Below, in pieces: positions 1-8,111 of a stretch of DNA of 64,000 bases. Origin of the DNA: Arabiibacter massiliensis. Lineage in GTDB: Bacteria; Actinomycetota; Coriobacteriia; Coriobacteriales; Eggerthellaceae. The stretch spans positions 930,001 to 994,000 of the forward strand of contig NZ_LT827021.1 in the NCBI RefSeq assembly GCF_900169505.1, read 5' to 3'. Position 1 is the stretch's first letter. The number at the start of each line of letters is the position of its first letter. The notes below the pieces were generated by a model. That model was not told the DNA's origin. It saw only the letters and a program-made list of their open reading frames with translations, and made no database searches. Both the position numbers and the translations under genes were made by a program.

Positions 1-1
1 C

Positions 2-742
2 GGCGCGGAGGCGACGGTGAGCCTCGCGAACACCGACGAGCTCCTGAAGTCCTACGAGGGGGCGTGCGCGGCGAAGACCGGCTACACCCTGGCGGCGGGC
101 CCCTGCGCGGCGGGCGCCGCCGTCCGGGACGGCCGGGAATACTACGTCGCGGTGCTGGGGTCGTCGTCGAAGGCCCAGCGGTTCGCCGACGAGGCGGCGC
201 TGCTCGATTGGGCGATCGGGCGCGGCGGCGAGGCCGCGGCCGCGGCGCGGGAGCTCGAGGAGTCGCGGGAGCGCGAACGGGAGGAGGCCGCCGAGGCCGA
301 GCGGCGCGCGCGGACGGCGCGGTTCCAGCTGGTGGCGACGGCGCGCACGGTGGAGGCCGAGATAGGCGGCGAGCGGGGCGCCTATCCGCTCGTGGCCCTC
401 GTCGCGCACGCCGACTGGCCGCGGCGCACCGTCCCCGCCACCGTGGCTGAGCCCGGCAAGATCGTCGAGCTTCCCTCCGAGGGCCCCCGCATCGAGCAGG
501 AGGCGACGTTCTTCGAGGTGAGCGGCGACGTGCGCGCGGGCGATGTCGTGGGGCGCCTCGCGTTTCGGCGCGGAGGCGAGGCCGTGTGGGAGACGGACCT
601 CGTAGCGGCCGAGGACGTGGCCGCCCCCGCCTGGTGGGAGGCCGTGGGCATCGCGCTCGAGCGCTTCGTGGGAGGGCTCACCGGCGCGCCGGCCGCCGCC
701 GAGAGCGAGCTTCTCACGCTGGGCACCGTGCGCCTGCCCTGA
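2..742 (+). CDS. D-alanyl-D-alanine carboxypeptidase (penicillin-binding protein 5 type), C-terminal part
   Basis: The reading frame is open to the left edge, so the gene starts outside the window. The visible part begins with the end of a serine DD-peptidase domain: NTDELL, then the KTGYT box (K-T-G motif of the SxxK/SxN/KTG family) and a conserved VLGSSS..RFADEAALL stretch. Family members trim the terminal D-Ala from peptidoglycan stem peptides outside the cell. An Ala/Glu/Arg-rich segment (about residues 70-105), probably helical, leads to a C-terminal domain of about 120 residues. The active-site serine lies upstream and cannot be checked. It converges with priA, 11 bases away. Confidence 0.85.
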   Translation, partial: GAEATVSLANTDELLKSYEGACAAKTGYTLAAGPCAAGAAVRDGREYYVAVLGSSSKAQRFADEAALLDWAIGRGGEAAAAARELEESREREREEAAEAERRARTARFQLVATARTVEAEIGGERGAYPLVALVAHADWPRRTVPATVAEPGKIVELPSEGPRIEQEATFFEVSGDVRAGDVVGRLAFRRGGEAVWETDLVAAEDVAAPAWWEAVGIALERFVGGLTGAPAAAESELLTLGTVRLP

Positions 743-753
743 GCGCGGCCGCG

Positions 754-3072
754 CTACAGCAGGTCGTCGGGGTCGACGTCCACCGCCACGTTGACGTCGC
801 GCTCGGGCTTGCGATGGCGGAACAGCGGCAGCAGGACGCGCGAGAGGTCGGTCTGCGGCGGGCACTTCACCACCACGTGCCAGCGGTACGTGCCGCGCAG
901 CTTCGCCAGCACGCAGGGCGTGGCGGGAAGCACCGTCCATCCCGCGCCGCCGAAGTCGCGCACGGCGCGCGCGAGCGCCTCGTGCATCTCGGCCGCCACG
1001 CGGCGCACCTCCGGCTCGTCTTTGCCCCACACGAGCACGTTGGCCATGCGCACGTAGGGCGGATATCCCAGAAGGCGGCGCTTGGGCAGCTCGTCGCGCA
1101 GGAAGAGCGCCCGGTTGTAGGAGGCCGCGGCGCGGATGGAGGGCGCGTCGGCCTCGTAGGTCTGCACGAGCACGCGCCCCGCCAGCTCGGCGCGCCCGGC
1201 GCGGCCCGCCACCTGCTCGATCAGGTCGAACGTGCGCTCGGCGGCGCGGTAGTCGGGCAGCTTCAGCATGGTGTCGGCGTTGATGACGCCCACGAGCGTG
1301 ACGTCCTCGAAGTCGAGGCCCTTCGCGATCATCTGCGTGCCGAGGAGCACGGCCGCGTCCGCCGCGGCGAACTCCTCCAAGAGGCGCTGGTGCGCGCCCT
1401 TGCCGCTGGTGGTGTCGGCGTCCATGCGCACGATGGGCACGCCCGGGCCGACGCCCGGCGTCTCGTCGAGGAGCACGCGCAGCTCGGCCTCGACGCGCTG
1501 GGTGCCCGCGCCGAACTTCTTGAGGTAGGGGCTGCCGCATTCCGGGCAGACGGGCGGCGCGGGCACGCGGTGGCCGCAGTGGTGGCAGATGAGGAAGCTG
1601 CCGCGCTCGTGGTAGGTGAGCGAGGTCGAGCACGACGGGCACTCGGGCACGAACCCGCACTCGCGGCACAGCAGAAACTTCGCGAACCCGCGCTGGTTGA
1701 GCAGGAGCACCGCCTTGCGGCCGGCAGAGAGCTCCTCGGCGAGCGCGCGGGAGAGCGCGCCCGAGAACATGGAGCGCGAGCCTCCTGCGAACTCCTTGGC
1801 CATGTCCACCACCCGCACCTCGGGAAGGGGCTTGCCGTTCGCGCGCTCGGGAAGCGCCACCTGGTGCCAGGCGGGGTCCTTCGCGCACGCGTGCAGGCTC
1901 TCGATGGAGGGCGTCGCCGAGCCGAGCGCCACCGCCGCGCCGGCGCGGCGCGCCATCCACACGGCCACGTCGCGCGCATGGTAGCGCGGGGCGCTGTCCT
2001 GCTTGTAGGAGCCCTCGTGCTCCTCGTCGATGATGACGAGCCCTAGGTTCTTGAGGGGGGTGAAAAGCGCGCTTCGGGCCCCCACCACCACGCGCGCCGC
2101 GCCCGAGCGGATGAAGTCCCACTGGTCGTAGCGCTCGCCCTGGCCCATGCGCGAGTGCATGACGGCCACCGTGTCGCCGAAGCGCCCGCGGAACCGGCCC
2201 ACCGTCTGCGGAGTGAGCGAGATCTCCGGCACGAGCACGCACGCCGTGCGCCCGGCGTCGAGCGCGGCCTCGATGGCCTGGAGGTACACCTCCGTCTTGC
2301 CCGAGCCCGTGACGCCGTCCACCACCACCACCTCGCCCGCGCCGCGACGGCGCGCGCCGTCGATGGCCTCAAGCGCCGCAGCCTGCCCCGCCGTGAGCGG
2401 GGGCTTCGGCGAGGGCGTGAACGATCCGCGGTCGGATGGATCCTCGGCCATGCCGCGCATCCTGCGGCGCAGCTCGATGCGCACGACGCCCTGCTTCTCG
2501 AGCGTCTTCAGGCTGGAGGCCACGGAGCCGAACTCGGCGGCGAGCTCAGCCACGCGCAGCTCCCCCGCGCCGAGGGCAGCCACGATGGAGGCCTGCTTGA
2601 CGGCGTTCTTGCGCGGCTCGAACCCGCCGAAGGCAGGGCCCGGCACCACCCAGCGATCGTCCACCTCGCCCACGGCCGGCTCCTCGAGGCGCCAGTAGCC
2701 CTCGCGCGAGCGCACCATGCGCGGCACGCCGCCGGGAGGGGTGAACAGGCGCACGCACGACGACAGGGGCGCGATGTAGCGCTCAGAGAGCCACTGCGCG
2801 CACGCCGCGCCCTCCTCGTCGAAGTACGGCCTGCTCACCGCACGCACGATAGCCTTGAGCTTGGAGGGGTCGAAGCCCTCGGGCCAGTCACCTTCCTCGC
2901 GCTCGTCGATGCCGACGACGAAGCCCACCGCCCGCCGCCCGCCCAACGGCACGAGCACGGCGCAGCCCACCTCGATGAGCTGCCCGTCGCCCGCGTCGTC
3001 GGGCACGGCGTAGGTGTAGGGCGCGTCGAGCGCCTGCGTGGGTATGTCCAGGATGACCGATGCGAGTTTCAT
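754..3072 (-). CDS. priA: Primosomal protein N' (PriA), replication-restart helicase
   Basis: A 772-residue superfamily 2 DNA helicase that reloads the replisome at stalled forks. The N-terminal 3'-DNA-binding domain begins MKLASVILDIPTQ. The helicase core has Walker A GVTGSGKTE (about 253-261), DEEH box (about 349-352) and the conserved GSATPS and GLDFEDV motifs. Eight zinc-binding cysteines (CxxC pairs between about 469 and 512) lie within the core, as in all PriA. A QVAGRAGR motif VI follows. Length is normal for Gram-positive PriA and all signature motifs are intact. The ATG start is supported by conservation of the N-terminus. Confidence 0.97.
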   Translation of the reverse strand: MKLASVILDIPTQALDAPYTYAVPDDAGDGQLIEVGCAVLVPLGGRRAVGFVVGIDEREEGDWPEGFDPSKLKAIVRAVSRPYFDEEGAACAQWLSERYIAPLSSCVRLFTPPGGVPRMVRSREGYWRLEEPAVGEVDDRWVVPGPAFGGFEPRKNAVKQASIVAALGAGELRVAELAAEFGSVASSLKTLEKQGVVRIELRRRMRGMAEDPSDRGSFTPSPKPPLTAGQAAALEAIDGARRRGAGEVVVVDGVTGSGKTEVYLQAIEAALDAGRTACVLVPEISLTPQTVGRFRGRFGDTVAVMHSRMGQGERYDQWDFIRSGAARVVVGARSALFTPLKNLGLVIIDEEHEGSYKQDSAPRYHARDVAVWMARRAGAAVALGSATPSIESLHACAKDPAWHQVALPERANGKPLPEVRVVDMAKEFAGGSRSMFSGALSRALAEELSAGRKAVLLLNQRGFAKFLLCRECGFVPECPSCSTSLTYHERGSFLICHHCGHRVPAPPVCPECGSPYLKKFGAGTQRVEAELRVLLDETPGVGPGVPIVRMDADTTSGKGAHQRLLEEFAAADAAVLLGTQMIAKGLDFEDVTLVGVINADTMLKLPDYRAAERTFDLIEQVAGRAGRAELAGRVLVQTYEADAPSIRAAASYNRALFLRDELPKRRLLGYPPYVRMANVLVWGKDEPEVRRVAAEMHEALARAVRDFGGAGWTVLPATPCVLAKLRGTYRWHVVVKCPPQTDLSRVLLPLFRHRKPERDVNVAVDVDPDDLL

Positions 3073-3114
3073 GTCGTCAAGTATAGCGCACGCCCGCGCG
3101 CCGCCCGGGCCGGC

Positions 3115-3615
3115 CTAACCCTCCGACGCAGGAAATCCCGCGTCGACGCCTCGCTCATAGGCGATGCGCGAGAGCTCCTTCTCAGCCTCGGTTAGCTGCC
3201 CTCGGATCGCGATGCGCGCAAGAGCTTTCATGCGCTCCTCGATGAGCTCCTGCTTGCGCGTCTGCAGCGCGAAGTAGCTCTGCGCGAAGGCGATCTCCTC
3301 CTTGCGCGGGTCGCCGTTCTGCGCGATGAGGTAGCAGGCGTAGCGCGTGAGCTTGTAGTCCCTTACTTCACGCGTTGCCCCCTTTCCTGCCTCGATCATT
3401 TTGCTGACGCCAGCAAAATGATGTTCACCTGCGGTTTTGCTGCTTTCGGCGGAAATCATCGCCTTTTTCACCGCAGCCTCGAAGTTCCGCCATTGGGTGT
3501 ATCCCAGAAACCCCATGATGTCGCGCGCGAACCAGTACTCGACGCCGCTCTCCTCGTCGACGTGCGCCAGATCGTCCAGCGTCAGCTTGCGCTTCTCGAT
3601 ATCGTACCGCTCCAT
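3115..3615 (-). CDS. dinD: DinD-like DNA-damage-inducible protein, short form
   Basis: The 166-residue product matches the N-terminal part of DinD, a SOS-induced protein known in E. coli to inhibit RecA-mediated strand exchange. Recognisable are YWFARDIMGFLGYTQWRNF, the LTRYACYLIAQNGDPRKEEIAFAQSYFA signature and TRKQELIEER. Family members are usually about 270-290 residues, so the C-terminal third is missing; the stop lies 43 bases from the priA start. The start at 3615 was chosen over an upstream in-frame start because AGGAGG sits seven bases before it and the protein match begins there. The promoter carries a LexA box, so SOS control is likely. Truncation may have removed the activity. Confidence 0.8.
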   Translation of the reverse strand: MERYDIEKRKLTLDDLAHVDEESGVEYWFARDIMGFLGYTQWRNFEAAVKKAMISAESSKTAGEHHFAGVSKMIEAGKGATREVRDYKLTRYACYLIAQNGDPRKEEIAFAQSYFALQTRKQELIEERMKALARIAIRGQLTEAEKELSRIAYERGVDAGFPASEG

Positions 3616-3822
3616 GGTCGTCCTCCTTTTCCGCCCCCACCGCGCACGCGGCCGCAGCCGCACGACAGCGGCCCCCAAGGCAGACTCCGTTGTTCAGAGG
3701 ATCTTGCGGACGTGGTACGGGCGGCGCGGAGATCGCCGCCATCTATGGGCATCCCGTTGGGAAGCGTCCGCACTGGCTCTTTTCATTACAAGCAGTATAT
3801 CACAAACATGAACAGATGTTCG
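3613..3822 (-). repeat. Direct repeat copy A: promoter-leader of dinD
   Basis: About 210 bases nearly identical to 4535-4742. Read on the minus strand it contains the promoter, a long untranslated leader of roughly 170 bases, the ribosome-binding site AAAAGGAGGACG and the ATG of dinD. It includes a 7-bp stem with a 7-base loop at 3720-3740 (GGCGGCG/CGCCGCC) that is unchanged in both copies. Confidence 0.85.
3794..3821 (-). promoter_or_regulatory. dinD promoter with LexA (SOS) box
   Basis: On the minus strand, CGAACATCTGTTC (3810-3822) matches the Gram-positive LexA consensus GAAC-N4-GTTC exactly. A -10 hexamer TATACT lies at 3794-3799, and the box overlaps the expected -35 region, where repressor would block polymerase. 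This fits the DNA-damage-inducible identity of the downstream gene. Confidence 0.8.
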
Positions 3823-3839
3823 TGACAATTTTGCGAGTT

Positions 3840-4169
3840 TCAGACCGCTGCCGCTATCGCCCCGACGACGAACTGGTTCAGGGACTCGCCCTTCTCGGCT
3901 GCTTTCAAAAAGGCGCGCTCGTGCAATTCAGGACCCACGCGAACGTTGAACGATCCCTTGAAGGGTTTTTCAGGGGACTTGCCCTTCTCGATGCAGAACG
4001 CAAGGTAGTCGTCCACCGCCTCGTGGAACGACGTCGCGATCTCCCGGGCGTTATCGCCTTCAAAATAGATCTTGTCGCGAATGCCCGAAACCGTGCCATA
4101 CAGGTAGCCGCCTTCGGCATCGAAGGAGACGAGCGCCGTATAGCCTTTGTATTTGAGGGAGTTTCCCAT
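3840..4169 (-). CDS. hicB: HicB-family antitoxin
   Basis: 109 residues. The N-terminal half has the HicB fold (YKGYTALVSFDAEGGYLYGTVSGIRDKIYFEGD..E...SFHEAVDDYL). The C-terminal half (KPFKGSFNVRVGPELHERAFLKAAEKGESLNQFV) is an RHH/Arc-like DNA-binding module. Such proteins neutralise HicA and repress their own promoter. The ATG at 4169 follows GGAGGTGAC and begins two bases after the hicA stop, so the two are co-transcribed and probably translationally coupled. An upstream in-frame extension runs through hicA and is spurious. Confidence 0.9.
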   Translation of the reverse strand: MGNSLKYKGYTALVSFDAEGGYLYGTVSGIRDKIYFEGDNAREIATSFHEAVDDYLAFCIEKGKSPEKPFKGSFNVRVGPELHERAFLKAAEKGESLNQFVVGAIAAAV

Positions 4170-4171
4170 AG

Positions 4172-4429
4172 TCACCTCCTTCCAACGTCTTCGAGGAACG
4201 ATGCCATCTCGCGCACTGCCGCCGCTTTCAGCTCCCCGCTTGGATGCGGCATGTGCATCAGCAGAATGCGCCCGTCGCTCTCCCGATAGAATCGTACGCG
4301 CGATCCCGACGTCTTGCCTTTTTCGTCGAGTTCGAATCCGTGCCACGACATGACCCGAACCGCATCGTCGAAGCGAAACGTTCGAGGACGGGACATGAGC
4401 CGTTCGACAAGCTTCTCTACTCTCGTCAT
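4172..4429 (-). CDS. hicA: HicA-family mRNA interferase toxin
   Basis: 85 residues, slightly longer than typical HicA (about 60-80). It has the dsRBD-like layout: an N-terminal helix, FDDAVRVMSWHGFEL, a central GSRVRF strand and the MHMPHPSGELK segment, which carries the conserved histidine of the HxxHP motif. HicA toxins cleave mRNA independently of the ribosome in the cytoplasm. It is the first gene of the hicA-hicB pair, the usual order. A strong promoter and palindromic operator lie directly upstream (4444-4482). Confidence 0.85.
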   Translation of the reverse strand: MTRVEKLVERLMSRPRTFRFDDAVRVMSWHGFELDEKGKTSGSRVRFYRESDGRILLMHMPHPSGELKAAAVREMASFLEDVGRR

Positions 4430-4438
4430 GGCGGCACC

Positions 4439-4537
4439 TCATTTTGCAACTAGATTATAGTTGCAACTGCTCTGAAAAGCAACTGCGCGCTTGATATGAC
4501 AAGACAAGCCCTCGCCGATGAACCTCTCCCTCTCCAT
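4439..4537 (-). pseudogene. Orphan 32-codon frame behind the second leader copy
   Basis: The second repeat copy ends, like the first, in AGGAGGACG-N-ATG. The frame that follows starts MERERFIGEG and stops after 32 codons inside the hicA promoter region. It shares only the initial MER with dinD. Most likely it is the stump of a gene that once followed this promoter-leader and was cut when hicAB arrived. It may have no function. Confidence 0.35.
4444..4482 (-). promoter_or_regulatory. hicAB promoter and palindromic operator
   Basis: Minus-strand -35 TTGCTT (4477-4482), a 17-base spacer and a consensus -10 TATAAT (4454-4459). A perfect 9-bp inverted repeat, TTGCAACTA-N5-TAGTTGCAA (4444-4466), overlaps the -10 box, and a third AGTTGC half-site lies upstream near 4480-4485. 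This is a plausible binding site for HicB, giving autorepression. Confidence 0.85.
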
Positions 4538-4742
4538 GAACGTCCTCCTTTTCCGCCCCCACCGCGCACGCGGCCGCAGCCGCGCGTTGGCGGCCCTAGG
4601 GGCAGACTCCGTTGTTCAGAGGATCTTGCGGACGTGGTACGGGCGGCGCGGAGATCGCCGCCATCTATGGGCATCCCGAAGGAAGCGTCCGCACTGGCTC
4701 TATTTCGATGAAGGCAGTATACCACAAAACGAACGAATGTAC
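4535..4742 (-). repeat. Direct repeat copy B: orphan promoter-leader upstream of hicAB
   Basis: Near-identical to 3613-3822, including the hairpin at 4642-4662, the RBS and the -10 TATACT (4716-4721). The LexA box is damaged: GAACGAATGTAC at 4731-4742 has one mismatch to GAAC-N4-GTTC. The two copies flank hicAB, so the toxin-antitoxin pair sits between direct repeats of about 200 bases. Together with the promoter this fills the stretch between hicA and metK. Confidence 0.85.
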
Positions 4743-4829
4743 CTATAAAAATCGAAAGCGGGAAAAATGAAGTCGCCCGCCGGGTCTTCCGGCGGGCGGC
4801 TCGATCTCCTGCTCGCACGCGAACGGCGC

Positions 4830-6098
4830 CTACGCCAGGCCGCACGCTTTCCGCAGCGCGTCAGCGCGATCGGTGCGCTCCCAGGTGAACTCGGGAAGCT
4901 CGCGGCCGAAGTGGCCGTAGGCGGCCGTCTTCTGGTAGATGGGGCGGCGCAGGTCGAGCTCGTCGATGATGGCGCCGGGACGCAGGTCGAACACCGCGTC
5001 GATGGCGGCCCGGATGTCGGCCTCGGGCACCTCGTTCGTGCCGAAGGTGTCGATCATCACCGAAACGGGCTTCGCCATGCCGATGGCGTAGGCCACCTGC
5101 ACCTCGCAGCGGCGCGCGAGCCCCGCGGCCACCACGTTCTTCGCCACCCAGCGAGCGGCGTAGGCTGCCGAGCGGTCCACCTTCGTGCAGTCCTTGCCGG
5201 AGAACGCGCCGCCGCCGTGGCGGCCCATGCCGCCGTAGGTGTCCACGATGATCTTGCGGCCGGTGAGGCCCGCGTCGCCCATGGGCCCGCCGATGACGAA
5301 GCGGCCGGTGGGGTTCACGTGGATCTCGGCGTCGGGCGCCAGCTCCACGCCTTCGCGCGCGAGCACGGGCTCCACCACTTTCTCGATGATCTGGGCGCGC
5401 AGCGCCTCGTGCTCGATGTCCTCGGCGTGCTGCGTGGACACGACCACCTTCTCCACGTGCACGGGACGCCCGTCCTCGTAGCGCACGGACACCTGGGTCT
5501 TGCCGTCGGGGCGCAGGGCGGGCATGGTGCCGTCCTTGCGCACCTCGGTCAGGCGCTCGGCCAGGCGATGGGCCAGATACACCGGCATCGGCATGAGCGT
5601 GGACGTCTCGTCGCACGCGTAGCCGAACATCATGCCCTGGTCGCCCGCGCCGATGCGCTCGTAGGGGTCGTCCTCGGCGGCCAGGCCGTGCTGGGCCTCC
5701 CAGCTCTCGTCGACGCCCTGCGCGATGTCCGGCGACTGGTCGTGGATGGCGTTGAGCACGCCGCAGGTGTCGCAGTCGAAGCCGTACTTCGCGCGGTCGT
5801 AGCCGATCTCGCGCAGCACCTCGCGCACGATGGCGGGCACGTCCACGTAGGCCTGCGTGCGGATCTCGCCGGTGACGATGACCATGCCGGTGGTGGCCAT
5901 AGTCTCGCACGCCACGCGCACCTGCGCGGGGTCGGCCGGGTGGCCGTCGGGGGCCACGTAGCCGGATTTCGCGAGCTCGATCTCCTTGGCCAGGATGGCG
6001 TCCAGGATAGCGTCCGATATCTGGTCGCACACCTTGTCGGGATGCCCCTCGGTGACGGACTCGGACGTGAACAGGTACGATGAGCGTTCTTCGGCCAT
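4830..6098 (-). CDS. metK: S-adenosylmethionine synthetase (methionine adenosyltransferase)
   Basis: Makes SAM from methionine and ATP in the cytosol. The 422-residue product has the N-terminal [19 protein letters not shown] motif, the [15 protein letters not shown] methionine/ATP-binding motif, and the phosphate-loop [16 protein letters not shown]. Length matches the family. The ATG at 6098 is preceded by GGAGGAA; the open frame continues far upstream through a riboswitch, but that part is untranslated. A SAM-responsive riboswitch lies directly before the RBS, so end-product feedback is expected. Confidence 0.98.
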   Translation of the reverse strand: MAEERSSYLFTSESVTEGHPDKVCDQISDAILDAILAKEIELAKSGYVAPDGHPADPAQVRVACETMATTGMVIVTGEIRTQAYVDVPAIVREVLREIGYDRAKYGFDCDTCGVLNAIHDQSPDIAQGVDESWEAQHGLAAEDDPYERIGAGDQGMMFGYACDETSTLMPMPVYLAHRLAERLTEVRKDGTMPALRPDGKTQVSVRYEDGRPVHVEKVVVSTQHAEDIEHEALRAQIIEKVVEPVLAREGVELAPDAEIHVNPTGRFVIGGPMGDAGLTGRKIIVDTYGGMGRHGGGAFSGKDCTKVDRSAAYAARWVAKNVVAAGLARRCEVQVAYAIGMAKPVSVMIDTFGTNEVPEADIRAAIDAVFDLRPGAIIDELDLRRPIYQKTAAYGHFGRELPEFTWERTDRADALRKACGLA

Positions 6099-6111
6099 GG
6101 AAAGTTCCTCC

Positions 6112-6203
6112 TTCATCGTTGTAGGCCGGACCACCTTGGCGTATTCGCCAGGTTGGTGTCGGGATCTCAGAGCCAACTCTCTCCCCCGACTCTTGATAAA
6201 ACG
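6112..6203 (-). promoter_or_regulatory. SAM riboswitch (SAM-I/SAM-IV superfamily) of metK
   Basis: On the minus strand the leader reads TTTTATCAAGAG, a GGG/CCC-closed P2 stem with an asymmetric internal loop, CACCAACC, and a TGGCG/CGCCA hairpin followed by GGTGG. This resembles the SAM-I core (TTATCAAGAG ... GGCAACC). The 5' TTTATC can pair with GATGAA (6112-6117), which directly abuts the metK ribosome-binding site GGAGGAA. That suggests control of translation initiation rather than termination. The exact subclass is uncertain. Confidence 0.8.
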
Positions 6204-6360
6204 GGAACCGCGCAAGCGGCCGCGAACCCCGTGAAACCTCGCAAAGGGTACCCCGAAAGCAGCATTCGCGCAATAGCGAAAACCCCGCATGCGCGCAATC
6301 CCCGCGAAGCGGCGGGCGCATGCCAACCGGATTGGCGAAACGGACCTTCGCATTTGCGTG

Positions 6361-6501
6361 AAAATTGCGTCTGTGCGAGCTGTTTCCTTGGGCTAACTCG
6401 GATTGCGCCGCTATCGGTTTCACGCGATCAGGTGAAACGTCGAACGCATCCGGCACAATTGGAGTTAGACAAAGCTAACAGCTCGCACAGACGCAGTTTT
6501 C
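6361..6501. repeat. Dispersed palindromic element, family A copy 1
   Basis: Arms of about 24 bp (AAAATTGCGTCTGTGCGAGC... at 6361-6384 and its complement ending 6501) enclose about 90 bases. These contain an inner GCTAACTC/GAGTTAG pair and a GTTTCAC-N8-GTGAAAC hairpin. A diverged second copy lies at 30039-30189. The element has no coding content and the size of a MITE. With the riboswitch it accounts for the 585-base gap between metK and the next gene. Confidence 0.75.
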
Positions 6502-6683
6502 GTGCAGACTGCCTTTGCCCTCGCCCTCCCCTTGCACCCAGGTTCCGCCTCCCCGCCGTTCGTGTGGCGATACGGCAACCTCCTCAGTCGCGACCGGCGG
6601 CTCATGCTACACTTTTCCGTCGAAAACGAACCTCCCGCCCCGGCCCTCCGCGAGCCCGGAGGCGGGCCGCCGAAAGGACCGCC

Positions 6684-8054
6684 ATGCCCACGAACGCAGA
6701 CTACACCCGCGAGTATTTCGCCATCATGGACGAGCTCGGCGGCGACATCGAAGGACGCCGCGCCGCCTACGGCTACATGCAGCAGTCAACCGCCATCGTG
6801 CACCACCGCGTGGTGGCCTGCTCGTTCGTGCCGCGCCTGTTCAACGCCGAGACCTACCGCACGATGAAGGACACCGCCGAGACGGCCCACCGCATCCTCG
6901 TCAAGGTCATCGAGCGCTACCTGGACGACCCGGAGTACCGCCGCGTGTTCGATTTCGACCCGCGCCTCGAGGAGCTCATCCTGCTGCCGCGCGGCTACGA
7001 CTCCGTGCTGCCGTTCGCGCGCGTGGACACCTTCCTCGACGAGGACGACTACCGCATGAAGTTCTGCGAGTTCAACGGCGACGGCTCGTCGGGCATGAAC
7101 GAGAACCGTGAGATCACGGCCTCGGTGGCCCAGTCCGCCACGTTCAAGGAGTTCGCGCGCCGCCATCATGTGGAGGGCTGCGAGCTGTTCGAGAGCTGGG
7201 TGGACGCCTTCCTGCGCATCTATTCCACCTACGAGCGCCGCGTGGAGAGCCCGCGCATCGCCATCTGCGACTACCTGGAGAACGGCGTGGTGGACGAGTT
7301 CCACATCTACGCCGACCTGTTCCGCGACCGCGGCGTTGAATGCGTCGTGGCCGACGTGCGCGACCTCTCCTTCGACGGCGAGGTCTTGCGCGACGCCGAG
7401 GGCGGGCGCGTGGACGCCGTGTGGCGCCGGTGCGTCACCAACGACGTCATCGACCACTGGGACGCGTCGCAGCAGCTCATCGAGGCCGTTCGCGCGCAGA
7501 AGGTGGCGCTCATCGGCAGCTTCGCCGGGCACATCGTGCACGACAAGCAGATCTTCAAAGCGCTGTTCGACGAGCGCACCACGGCGTTTCTGGACGCCGA
7601 CGAGATCTCGTTCATCGAGGAGACGGTGCCCCTGACCGCGTTTCTGGACGAGGACTACATCAACCTCCCGCAGATCCGCGAGAACCGCTGCGAGTGGATC
7701 ATCAAGCCCACCGACCACTACGGGGCCGACGACGTGTACGCCGGCGAGGCGGTTTCGCAGGAGGAATGGGAGGAGCTCATCGACCGCTTCGCGAACGGCC
7801 GCGCGGGCTTCCCGTTCATCGTGCAGCGCTACATCAGGCCGTTCAAAACCGAGACGCTGCCGCCGGATGCGGGCATCGACCAGCTGGCCGACGACGAGGT
7901 TTCCCGCGAGCCCAAGCTGTACAACAACCTGAACGGCCTGTACCTCTACGACGGCGAGTTCACCGGCGTGTTCAGCCGGCTGGGGCCCCTGCCCACCATC
8001 TCGAAGCAGATGCAGGGCATGACGGCCGCCACCATCTGGGTGGATCGGGACTAG
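6684..8054 (+). CDS. ATP-grasp protein of the glutathionylspermidine synthase-like family
   Basis: 456 residues. The central and C-terminal parts show a permuted ATP-grasp ligase: KFCEFNGDGSSGMNENRE, RIAICDY.., a nucleotide-binding region with CEWIIKPTDHYGADDVY and the C-terminal YNNLNGLYLYDGEFTGVFSR.GP. These enzymes join a carboxylate to an amine with ATP, and this family resembles the synthetase domain of glutathionylspermidine synthase. The substrate here is unknown. The ATG at 6684 follows GAAAGGACC; the frame upstream runs through the repeat and is not coding. It stands 57 bases before the membrane protein gene, possibly in one transcript. Confidence 0.75.
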   Translation: MPTNADYTREYFAIMDELGGDIEGRRAAYGYMQQSTAIVHHRVVACSFVPRLFNAETYRTMKDTAETAHRILVKVIERYLDDPEYRRVFDFDPRLEELILLPRGYDSVLPFARVDTFLDEDDYRMKFCEFNGDGSSGMNENREITASVAQSATFKEFARRHHVEGCELFESWVDAFLRIYSTYERRVESPRIAICDYLENGVVDEFHIYADLFRDRGVECVVADVRDLSFDGEVLRDAEGGRVDAVWRRCVTNDVIDHWDASQQLIEAVRAQKVALIGSFAGHIVHDKQIFKALFDERTTAFLDADEISFIEETVPLTAFLDEDYINLPQIRENRCEWIIKPTDHYGADDVYAGEAVSQEEWEELIDRFANGRAGFPFIVQRYIRPFKTETLPPDAGIDQLADDEVSREPKLYNNLNGLYLYDGEFTGVFSRLGPLPTISKQMQGMTAATIWVDRD

Positions 8055-8111
8055 CGACGAAGCCGCGGCCGTCGCGCGGGGGCGCACGGCCGCTGAGAGA
8101 GGGATTCGAAC

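Noticed and set aside
586..2046. 486-codon open frame antisense to priA
   Set aside because: His/Arg/Ala-rich shadow of the real gene, with no RBS or family signature; typical of antisense frames in GC-rich DNA.
3582..3773. Leader peptide candidate MPIDGGDLRAARTTSARSSEQRSLP conserved in both dinD leader copies
   Set aside because: The copies are almost identical at DNA level, so peptide conservation is uninformative, and no RBS precedes it.
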